From NCBI GenBank assembly GCA_000697335.1, contig JNEM01009883.1:1-30272 (forward strand): a stretch of DNA of 30,272 nucleotides, read 5' to 3'. The notes under the pieces were generated by a model. That model worked only from the letters and a program-made list of their open reading frames with translations. It did no database searches and had not been told where the DNA came from. The first letter of the stretch is position 1, and every line of letters starts with the position of its first letter. Position numbers and translations under genes: made by a program. Shown here piece by piece: positions 21,019 through 30,272 of this stretch. Source of the DNA: Conidiobolus incongruus B7586. Its lineage: Eukaryota > Entomophthoromycota > Entomophthoromycetes > Entomophthorales > Conidiobolaceae.

Positions 21019-22016
21019 TTTAACTTTATTATTGATGGTGATAATGAAATTATAGTTATTAAAAAAGAGTTATTTAACAGTCCTTAATTTTGGTCATGAA
21101 TATTAAATACCATTAGTTTATTGAAATGATCATATTTTTGACTCTTTATGGGATTGATTTCATATTATATTTACAGTTGAACTTAGATTTTTTAGATCAT
21201 GATAATTAGTATAAACAGAACACATAGTTAATATTTAACAATTGAAAAATGTATTACATTTTATTCAATTAAAACCTCAAAATAGTTTCAAAAATTATTA
21301 TATAAAATAAAATGAATTTATCTGATATTTTTTAATTTTTGACATGTATTTTGAAAAACAAAAAAAATATAATATTAATTATTTGGGAGCAGATATTATA
21401 TTTATTAAGATTATATAAACCAATAAACTATATACTGAACCAATTTGTATTGATTAAAATCATATAAAATATTAATTAGAATAAGGTATTAATATTGATT
21501 CGTCCTAAAAATATTACATATAATTATATAGTATTACACTTTTTTAAATTTACATTTAATCGAAATCAATTTTATATAATTTCCAAACAAAAGCTAATAC
21601 TTGTCAATTATATATATGAATGTAAATCAATGTTAATAATGAAAGGATTGTATTTCATAATATACAAAACAATTGGGTATTTTTTAAATCAAAAAGATAC
21701 AGTATAAATATCCTACAAATTTAATCAAAGTGGATATTTATTGCTATTAAAAATTAAGATTGTTTTTTGAAATTAAAAACATCATTTAATGGTTATTTTC
21801 ATCAGGATGTTAGGTAAATCATTATATTGAAATAAAACAAATACTAAGAATATATTAATAAAAAATTTTAGAAAGGATGAAAAACATGAATTCAAGTGAA
21901 TCGATTTATAAACTTTTAAATAAGCTGAAAATAGAATTTATAATAGATAGGCGAGTTTCAGCAAGACAGGTTTAAGATAAAATACAATTAATAATAATTC
22001 AAAGGATAAAATTCAT
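21019..22016. other. AT-rich intergenic region
   Basis: About 1 kb between the FAF2-like start and the PEX5 stop codon. A 70-codon plus-strand frame at 21495-21707 is rich in Ile, Tyr, Lys and Phe, as expected by chance in such DNA, and is not called. No RNA gene was seen. Confidence 0.5.
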
Positions 22017-24131
22017 CTAAAAGGTAAACATCTGTCTGAAAGCTTCCAGATCATGTGCGTCAGCTGCAGGGACCATTTCGGGCTTATTCATCATATGAAG
22101 AGTCATCTTAAGTGTATCCCAAACGTGTGAGGAAGAAGAAGACATGATGTCATGAGGTAAATCTGCCATCCCTGGACCATTAGGATTAGGAATTGATTTA
22201 TCCTGAACTTGAAGAGCGAGCGCAGCAAGGAGATGTTCAGCTGCTTCATAATATTGTCCAAGGTTAATTGAACTAACTGCAAGGTTATAACGAGCACGAA
22301 TGAAGGTGGGATTTAATTCTAAAGCCTTGAAGTATGCTTCAATCGCTTGGTTGGGTTCGTGGGAGTTGGCATATGTAGCACCAAGCTTATTCCATAGCAT
22401 ATAATCATTAGGTAATACATTCAAAGCAGTCTTGAAGCAATCAACAGCTTTTTCGTATTCTTCTGAGATATTTAAGAGGACACCAAGGCCAATTTGAAGA
22501 TTGGGATCCACACCTTGATGAGCATGACTTTGAATACTCTTAATATATAAATCGAAAACTTGGCTATATCTGTCAGAGGTAGTAGTACCCATCTCCTTTT
22601 CAACATGACTATAGGTAGGGTGATGATGAATCCAAGCTTGTAATGAATCAAAAGCTTCCATTTTGTGACCTTCGTTTGTATAAGAAACTGCAAGAGCCAT
22701 ATGAGCATCTAAAAGATCAGGTTGGATTTCTAAAGCCTTGCGAAGTGAAGCAATAGCAGCAGGCTCACGTTCATTTTCCTGTTGTCTCACACCAAGTTGG
22801 TACCATGCTTGGGCATCTTGAGGATTTTGCTGAACTCTGGCTTCTAAAGCAAGTAGAGCTTCGGCCAAGTCTTGACTTTGGGAAGCTTGTTCCATTACAG
22901 GTGCAGGAGCATTGAGGAAAGGATTGGTGGTAGAGAATAAATAAGTGTCATAGAGAGGGTTATCTGCCCTATATCCTTCGCCTTGGGAAGAATATTTTTC
23001 CCAGTCTCTTGCAAGTTGAGCCCATTCAATATTTTGAGGATCATCAGTCATGCTATTAATTTCATCACCATATTTTTCGACCCAATTCCCAAAATCAAAT
23101 GCTTTTTCAAACTCATCATCAGTGAGCTCGGCGATGGTACTTTTGGGAGGATTAAGTGAACCAACGAGTTCATCTCCTTCTTTGGCGTTCTCTTGGAGCT
23201 TGAGGTACTCCTGGCTCCAGTCATCGGCAGTTTTGGGTTCAACTTTCGAAGTACCATTGGCTTCAACGAGATCATTACCTTCAACTTTAACTTCACCGTC
23301 CCTAATCTTTTGCATTGTATTTAAAAATACAGAGTTTTTAAGTTTGGGATTGGAACTCATGTCAATACCATCGATTAATTGTCCTGCAGCAATAGCTAAT
23401 TCGTCAGTCTGCTTAGGTTGAGCTAATGACTGTGCTTGATCAAATTGATTGTCCCAATCTTGATTTGAGAGTTGGTCATGAGAGGATTGTTGAGGAGGCT
23501 GAAAAGATGACATAACAGGTGGTGTATGCATTGTGCTACGCATCATATTCATATGATATAAGGAGGGACCGGGCTGGGACATAGCATATGGACGAGGTCC
23601 CTGAGTCCAATTTGGAGAGTGATGCATTTGAGGCGAACCTCCATGATGTTGCTTAGACTCTCCATGGTGACTAAGGAATTCACTTGAAAAATCCGTTGTT
23701 TCAAGCATAGGTGATACTGTATGAGGTTGGGAATGATTGCTTATAGACATATGCTCTAAATCTCTATTCAAACTTTCTAAATGGAGAGAATCATGAAGAT
23801 GAGGTAAATGAGCTTGGCCCATATGTTCAGGACCCATCTATAGAAAATTGAGTTAAATTATTTTAAAATTTAAATTTAAGTTGAAAAATACCTCGTGGAA
23901 ATCTTGTGTTATAGTGTGTGTGCGGAAATCCTATATGTAAAATTAGAAATTAAGTTATTAAATTAAGTTTGCATAGAATACTTGTTCAGCTTGTCTACTG
24001 GTACTAGGACCAACGAAATTATTTTCCCTTAGAGCGGAACTTCCATGGATTTGGGGTAGTAATTGAGATAAAGCGTTATCATTAGGATTACAATTACCTC
24101 CTCCAGTAACTAGATCTTTGAGTCCAGACAT
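22017..24131 (-). CDS. PEX5: PEX5, peroxisomal targeting signal 1 receptor
   Basis: Exons (minus) 24131-23982, 23930-23892, 23837-22017 give 669 residues. PEX5 binds C-terminal SKL-type signals through its TPR domain, docks at the peroxisome via its N-terminal half and is recycled by ubiquitination. The TPR region covers about 385-605, including AWYQLGVRQQENEREPAAIASLRKALE, LWNKLGATYANS and RARYNLAVSSINLGQYYEAAEHLLAAL, with the conserved asparagines that grip the peptide backbone. The N-terminal half has WxxxF/Y motifs that bind Pex13/Pex14: WDNQF (W191), WSQEY (W270), WVEKY (W315), and EWAQLARDWEKY (about 334-345). The first exon, MSGLKDLVTGGGNC, supplies the cysteine (C14) at the position where family members are mono-ubiquitinated. 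This supports 24131 over the internal ATG at 23837. The middle is a His/Met/Gln/Ser-rich disordered stretch. Confidence 0.95.
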
Positions 24132-25417
24132 ATAAAATAATTATCAAGTTGAAATAACGTAAAATTATTAATTAACTTTAATAAAAGGATATTAAAATAA
24201 AATTCTAATGTGTTTAAAATTGATTAAATGTATTTAAAATTTGTGAAATGAGTAGATGACCTCCTTTTATCTCATTCATATCTAAATTTATTTCAGATTA
24301 TTAAAAATCAAATGCTAAACATTGTTCAAATCACATGCTGCATAATTATATTATGAATCCTAGTTAAAATAATGTGATTGGCTCAATACGATTCCTCATC
24401 CAATCTAAATTAATCATTATCACATGATCTTTCTTTTAAACAATTTCCATGTTAATTAAAAGGATAGGATGATGATTGCATAATATTAATATGGCTTAGA
24501 ATTTATTTTAAAATAGCCTAGTGACATATTGTTCTAAACTATGATATTATAAATGAAGAAATCCACTTAAAATACAGCTGTAGAGTTTAATAATACTTGA
24601 AAAATCCAATCTTGCAATCTATTAAAAATGAACCTGGTAATAACTAATCCACATAAATATATTATAAAACCGAAGAAAAAATAGGTTAAAATAATAAATT
24701 TTATAAAAAAACTTATTGAACAATCAGATGATGTTCAAATCATATTGACATTTAATAAATTTCACTGAATAGTGGTTTTTAATAGAAAATTTAATCCTAT
24801 AACCAAGCATCCACTAATCATATATGTCAAATATCATTTTTAATTGATTTCATAAATAATTAATGCCTTTTTGGAAATTTCGTACAACTTAGATTAGTTA
24901 CACTCTTTTCATATCTTAATCTTTTGATTTGAATTTTCAAAATCGAACTTAATTTTTGAAATTATAGTCAATAGTTACATGTTTCGTTATTACAATTTAA
25001 TGCTAAGATTTTTACCATAATAATTAACATTTTAATATACTTGCAAAAAATGAACAATATTATAACAGTCATATGATTATACACATTAAGTTGTGGATTC
25101 ACATATAAAGGTTAATTGTATTTTGACTGTATGTAACAATTTTGAAGTTCAAGTTTTAAAGATTTACACATTACATCTATTTTTATCAATCCAAAATCGT
25201 CAACTATAAAGATATATATTAATAAAAAACTTTAATATGATTAAATATTTAAATAAATTCTAAAGAGTGTATATATAAATACTTTATCTATTGAACATAA
25301 CGGATTTACAAAAAAGTACAATAGCATGTTGTGATTTATAAAAATCAGATAAATATTGGAATAGATTGAAACCATCAATTCTATAAAATTGAGATTAAAA
25401 TATATAATTTATAAGCA
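24132..25417. other. AT-rich intergenic region upstream of PEX5
   Basis: About 1.3 kb between the PEX5 start and the pyruvate dehydrogenase kinase stop. No coding frame, RNA gene or repeat was recognised. The part next to 24132 should hold the PEX5 promoter. Confidence 0.5.
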
Positions 25418-27107
25418 TTAAGGAAGAGGCTCTTCAATATCACTCAGCCTATTCAAATGTAAATAAGTGTCAGTACCATAGCCTTCCATTGAAATTAGTC
25501 TTAGGTCTCCTCCAAAATACCTGGCATAGAGTCTACTGATTGGGAGACCATAACCGAAACCAGCCATTGGAGCACGGAAATCGGTTTTGTTAAAGTTTGG
25601 ATCAAGTAGAGGCGTTTCAGCGGTAGTGTACATGTAAGTCCAAACCATTGGAATAGCACTACGCGGTATACCGCCACCTTCGTCAGAAATTTTAATCGTA
25701 ATATCTTCCTGACCTTCAGCAACAATGATTTTTATAGGAGGATAGCCATCATCTGGTTCTGTACCAAATCGTTCAACAACAGCACGAAGACTATTCTTCA
25801 AAAGTTCGAAGATCATATGATGAAGATGGCTTGGTACATACATAAATTCTAAATTCTCAGGACAATGTAAAGTAATTGGAGGTCCATTAAAGAGTCCATA
25901 GTAATCTTCACAAATAAAACGTGCATTTTCTATGGCCTCTTGAACTATTTCATGAAGGTTTGTCTTAGTACAGATGATACCAACATAATTGGGTCTCTGA
26001 ATGGGTGAATGAAGTGCATTATGTTGACCTTTTAAATATATATTTAACAAACAGTAATATAATAAAGCAATGAGTTACTTACCTAATAACATTCTAATTC
26101 CTATCCTTGACATATAAAAACGATCCAAAAATGATTGAATTTCGGTATCAATAATATTGGAATTTTTTGCTTGTTTATATTCCACAATGCCTTGAGCTAT
26201 TCATAGTTAACGTTAATAATCAATAAATAATTGAATTGATTTAAAAAATAATAGTACCCTAAATCAATTAATTAATAAAAATAGTTGATGGAAATACAAA
26301 TAACTTACTAAAGTAGCTACAACAGGATCATGTCTACGTTTAATATGCTCCATTAACTTAACAAATTTTGCGTTGTTTTCGATCACATAGTCTGGGATTT
26401 TTTCATCAGGAATATTGACATAGAATCTGTATAGCAATAAATGATTAAATATTTTGCTTGAGATTATATTTAAAAATTAGTACCTATGATTTAGAGACAT
26501 TGATCCATTCTTCCTGTAAGAAGGAGGTAAATCTGGATTAGGGCGACTTCCAGCCAAGCGTACAATATCCTCTTCATTTTTTGAAGAATTTTTAAACAGT
26601 TGTCTAATTTCAGCAGGTAATTCCACTTTTTCAAAATTTAACAATTCCTATATTTTATAACAATATGTTCAATAGAAAAATCAACCAGTTTTAAAATAAA
26701 ATATTACCTGGAATGACTCCGCATACCAATGTTTTACTTTTTTAACAGATGGCATATCACTCAAACCACCTGGTAGATTATCTAATTCAACAACGCGGTG
26801 TGCCAAACGAATAGGTATCTCCTCTAAAAAATATATTATTAATAAATCTAGTTAAAATCTTGGTATAAATTGATATTACGAGCTAAAAATTGAGATGCTT
26901 TTAACAATGTCCCTTTTGAAGGATTTTCACCTAAAATAAATTGACAATTAGAAATCAATAAAAGAATGATAGATTATGATTAGAATAGAGACTTTTGAAG
27001 TACTTACCAAACTTAACCATTTGTCTCAAAGAGACACCAGTTTGAGGAAATTTAGCAAAGTGAGCAATCTTCTCAGCTAAATTTGTGGGGATTTTGGAAA
27101 AAGACAT
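25418..27107 (-). CDS. PDK: Mitochondrial pyruvate dehydrogenase kinase, 8 exons including a 1-nt exon
   Basis: Exons (minus): 27107-27008, 26930-26880, 26823-26708, 26647-26484, 26426-26309, 26258, 26196-26083, 26028-25418; 1275 nt, 424 residues. PDK phosphorylates and inactivates the E1-alpha subunit of the pyruvate dehydrogenase complex in the matrix. The N-terminal helical domain includes FGENPSKGTLLKASQFL (33-49), ELPAEIRQLF and FLDRFYMSRIGIRMLL (206-221). The GHKL ATPase domain has the N-box ELLKNSLRAVVE (E296, N300), DEGGGIP (337-343), GFGYGLPISRLYARYFGGDL (378-397) and GTDT (406-409). GYGLPISRLYARYF and the lack of a His-box follow PDK rather than branched-chain ketoacid dehydrogenase kinase. 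The long C-terminal tail of animal PDKs is absent. Without the single G at 26258 the reading frame is lost inside the conserved TLAQGIVEYK. The presequence is short and not strongly basic. Confidence 0.94.
26258..26258 (-). other. Candidate single-nucleotide exon in the PDK gene
   Basis: On the minus strand the sequence reads GATTTAG, G, GTACTATT. Intron A (26308-26259, 50 nt) has a GTAAGT donor and TTTAG acceptor. Intron B (26257-26197, 61 nt) has a GTACTA donor and AATAG acceptor. The single G joins TTA to CT to make Leu-Ala in the conserved TLAQG. The GTACTA donor is also used after the 26647-26484 exon of the same gene. Confidence 0.72.
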
Positions 27108-27303
27108 AATCTGATTTGAACCAAAATAACTATCTCTACTTAATACAATTTTTATTTAGAGATTGAAAAAAATAAAAATTATTAACGTTAAAATGTATTA
27201 TATATCAAGTAGAGAGATTATTGAAAAAGTAAAGAAATAGAGATCGATCATTGGACATTCAAATAAATATTACCCAATAAAGTTTCATATATTATTTTCA
27301 AAC
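27108..27303. promoter_or_regulatory. Upstream region of the PDK gene
   Basis: AT-rich non-coding DNA directly upstream of the PDK start codon. Presumed promoter and 5' leader by position only. Confidence 0.4.
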
Positions 27304-27884
27304 CTATTTAAATCATCAATAATAGCAATGATTTCATTGGTGGTATCGTGTGGAATACGGGTTAATTCAAATGTGAAAATGAGGTTGATTGGATAACTTT
27401 AACATTTATCAGCTGAAAGTTTAAATTTGGTTCCTTTGACTGTCTTCAGCTTGTGACTGCTAAACTGTCACTTTCGCTTAATATTATCCACAAAATAACC
27501 TTTATCCTTTAGTATATAATATAGTAATGATATAACCATTTAATAATATAAGCCTTTGGTAATGAACTATTATAGCCATTAACAAATTTTAATTTTTTAG
27601 CTTTGAATTACAATATTGTCAATCATAGACTAATCAATTTTGATGGTAACAACAAAAAATCATATGAAAAAATTCAACTTCTAGTAGTAAATATATAAAA
27701 TTAACTAGATATAATATAATACTTCCAAACTAAAGTTTAATCTTTTAAACTATTAAATTGTTATTAATATTATACAGTCAATTAGTCTAAATGATATGCA
27801 TTAATTCAAATTTCAATTAAAAGTGTACTCACTTGATCCATTTCCGTCTAATTTCGGGTGAGAAAATTTAAAATAATCTTCCAT
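27304..27884 (-). pseudogene. Possible remnant of an unidentified minus-strand gene
   Basis: Two coding-like patches lie on the minus strand. One (27884-27833) starts with ATG, encodes MEDYFKFSHPKLDGNGS and ends at a consensus GTGAGT donor. The other (about 27480-27304) is less AT-rich, reads GTKFKLSADK, then after one stop YPINLIFTFELTRIPHDTT, and ends at a GTTTGA donor-like site. The composition and the hydrophilic, varied residues look like protein-coding DNA, but I recognise no family. The 350 bases between them are not open, and nothing convincing follows before the PDK gene. A decayed host gene or a chance pattern are both possible. Confidence 0.3.
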
Positions 27885-27930
27885 TGAATCATTATCAATA
27901 TTAGTTTCATAATGAAAATAGAAATATAGA

Positions 27931-27950
27931 ATAATAATAATAATAATAAT
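27931..27950. repeat. (ATA)n microsatellite
   Basis: About seven trinucleotide units in the AT-rich right end of the window. Confidence 0.9.
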
Positions 27951-29380
27951 ACTATTTTAAAATTAGGTATTGATCAAAAAATATAAATTTTATATGATTA
28001 TTTTCTTCAATGATAGGTTAATATTTTTTATATTTGCTTTGATATTTCACTTGTAATTTATTGTGGTTAATTAAATCCAATGATTTACTAAAATTTTTCC
28101 TCAAATTGTGTGCTATATTAAAACAGAATTGAAAAATATTATATTCAAATTAAGTGATTATGATGTATTTTCAAGTTTATAAAGAATATAATATTTAATA
28201 AATTATTAATTTATTTTTTATTTAAACTATACACTTTAAATTACCTAATGAAATTTTCTAATTCGACTATTTTATCTTTAATAAATTAAATGCATAAAAA
28301 TTTAAAAAAAACATCAGATAAAATTGAATGAAAATCAAAGTTTTTGTTGAATACCGAAAATTTCTATCAATCCAAATTTAATTATATATTAAATAATTTG
28401 TGCATGATTAATAAAGCTAATGTTGATCAAAGGTTACTAATAGGGTAATTTCATACACTCTATGATGATACATATAAAAAGAGATTATTTCATATGTCAT
28501 AAAATTACATTGGTGTGAATTATTTTAGAAATAGTGAATTAATTATTTGTTTTTTGTTAAAGAGAGGTTAATAAAATTATCAAATTGTAATGGTATTACA
28601 GTATATTTTTCTATATCATCTGTTCAACTATTAAAGCTAATAAAAATAATTCACTAATTTCAAATATCACATGAAAAACATTTTTAGATATTAATTCATT
28701 TATAAATATTTAATCACTAAAACTATATAGCTAATAATTTCAGCATGTAAGTTTATTTCATAACCTCACATTAAAAAAATAAAATGGATTTATCAGTATA
28801 TACAATTATTTATCGAAGCATTTAAAACACAAGCTCAATCTTAATGGAATAGGATAACTTTTCTATGATTTCTCAATATATTTACTCTTTTTTAATCCAG
28901 TATTTCATTATAGTTAACTTTAACTAAATTTCAATCATTTTCCATTAATTTCACATATTAATTACAATTAATTATTTTGTAGATCATTAATTTTTAAGAA
29001 TAAATTATTATCAAGTTAGAAAATAGTTATATTAGTGTGTAGTTAGTGATAAAATGTAGTTCAGTGTTAAAAGGATATTGACGGCATATATACATTCAAT
29101 TCTTGAAGAATAACTCATTCATCATTTCATATATTATATAAAAGATTTTAATTAAATTAATTCTGAATACCTAACTATAGAAATGATTAATAATTATCCA
29201 AATGAGTTAAAATATAACTTTTTATAATTATAATATGTTTATAATTCAGTAATAGAAGAGTTTTAAATAATTCAATTGTTTTTTGAAGATTGGTTATAAA
29301 CCTACTTTATGAATTGCAGAGGTATAATATTTAGATTTTTATAGCTTATTATTAAAATTAAATTCAATAATATAATTATT

Positions 29381-29396
29381 AATATATATATATATT
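29381..29396. repeat. (AT)n microsatellite
   Basis: A short uninterrupted AT dinucleotide run within the extremely AT-rich right end. Confidence 0.85.
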
Positions 29397-30272
29397 GATC
29401 ATATTGCTTAATATATTTAAAGTAAATATATATCTTTTGTTTATATAAGATAATTAATATAATACTTTTAATATTGGTATTAAAAATTTAATAATTAAAA
29501 ATAAATTCAATATAAATTAAAAATATCTTTTAAAACCATTATTATTATATTTCTATTGCTTTTTGATTTTTATATTTATTTGAAATAATTTATTTGCCTT
29601 TAAGAGTAATATTAATATAGATTTGAAAAAATAAGAAATTTTTTAATTTTTGATTTTTCAAATATATTATTAATTTCAGAAAAGATATATACTATTTATA
29701 TTATTTAAAAAATTAATTTGGAAAAATTTATTATTGAATTTAATTATACTTAAACTAAAGAGTAATCATCAAAAATCTTTTATTTTATTATTAATAAAAC
29801 TAAACCATAAGTTTTTAAATATTATTTGATTTACAAATAATTTCTAAAGATGATATTTTAGCTTAATTAAATAAATATTATTAAGTAAATTATTTTATTA
29901 AAAGAGAAATTATTTAAACTTATTTAAATAAAAAAACAAATTTCAACTGATATTTTAAATTATTAATAAAATAAAAATATATGATAATAAATAATATTTT
30001 ATTTAGGTTAAAGAATTATTAAAACATTTGAATATTAGTTATATAAATATATCATATATATTATATTTTAAATTTAAATTATTTATAAAATAAAAACCAA
30101 TATTTTATAATTTAACTAAAGCTTAGAAAGGCTATAATAGTTATAGCTAAATAGATTTTACTAAGTTATAATTAAAAACTAAATTTTTTATTTTAAATTT
30201 TTATAATTAATAAATTATAATTTTTATTATATAATTTTCTATAAAAATATAAAACTAAAACATTAAGTTAAT

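Larger units (their letters stand above)
27885..30272. other. Extremely AT-rich gene-free DNA at the right end
   Basis: About 2.4 kb with almost no G or C runs and no recognisable gene on either strand. It becomes still more AT-rich after about 29,350, with an (AT)n run at 29381-29396. No telomere repeat, rDNA or element terminus was seen. It is probably ordinary intergenic DNA of an AT-rich genome. Confidence 0.55.

Noticed and set aside
21495-21707. 70-codon plus-strand open frame
   Set aside because: Rich in Ile/Tyr/Lys/Phe/Asn as expected by chance here, with no recognisable domain.
22472-23421. Several open frames overlapping PEX5 in other registers on both strands
   Set aside because: They are shadows of the strongly conserved PEX5 coding sequence.
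26197-26308. A single 112-nt intron in PDK
   Set aside because: It puts the conserved QGIVEYK segment out of frame by one base; no alternative GT..AG pair in the gap fixes this without a stop codon.
27885-30272. Centromere- or telomere-like DNA at the right end
   Set aside because: No tandem satellite or telomeric repeat is visible; extreme AT content alone is typical of spacers in this window.

Overview
The window looks like nuclear DNA from an AT-rich, intron-bearing fungus. Intergenic DNA is extremely AT-rich. Most genes are split by introns of about 45-75 bases with GTAAGT/GTAAT-type donors and TAG (sometimes AAG or CAG) acceptors, and every gene recognised is a conserved eukaryotic housekeeping gene. 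The mix (fungal-type mitochondrial ArgJ, Las1, tail-anchored Inp54-like phosphatase, PuuE allantoinase, PEX5, pyruvate dehydrogenase kinase) would suit an early-diverging zygomycete-grade fungus such as a Conidiobolus relative. That placement is inference. No rRNA, tRNA, CRISPR array, retroelement or virus-like element was recognised.

Layout, left to right: AT-rich spacer (1-1745); ornithine acetyltransferase ARG7/argJ (+, 1746-3068, intronless); 12-exon LAS1 pre-rRNA endonuclease (-, 3526-5519); divergent from it a pinin-family splicing protein (+, 5921-7184); intronless tail-anchored inositol-polyphosphate 5-phosphatase (-, 8131-9393); a 2.3 kb spacer with a GC-richer island of unknown origin (about 10035-10390); a decayed SNF2-family helicase pseudogene of the HELLS/Lsh/Irc5 type (+, about 11680-13984); a thioredoxin-UBX fusion gene (+, 14643-15585); PuuE-type allantoinase (+, 17696-18731); a 12-exon FAF2/UBXD8-like UBA-UAS-UBX protein (-, 19021-21018); PEX5 (-, 22017-24131); pyruvate dehydrogenase kinase (-, 25418-27107); then 3.2 kb of AT-rich DNA with one coding-like patch.

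The genes do not form one pathway. Loose themes are RNA processing (Las1, pinin as divergent neighbours), p97/Cdc48 adaptors (two UBX proteins about 3.4 kb apart) and organelle/metabolic functions (ArgJ, PuuE, PEX5, PDK).

The most unusual result comes from reconstructing the exons. The pyruvate dehydrogenase kinase gene keeps its reading frame only if a single-nucleotide exon (position 26258, minus strand) is spliced between two ordinary-sized introns. The FAF2-like gene needs a 10-nt micro-exon, and pinin appears to start in an 8-nt exon. The thioredoxin-UBX protein, with an intact CGPC redox site, and the helicase pseudogene, in which motifs I, II, III and VI have all changed, are the other main points of interest.
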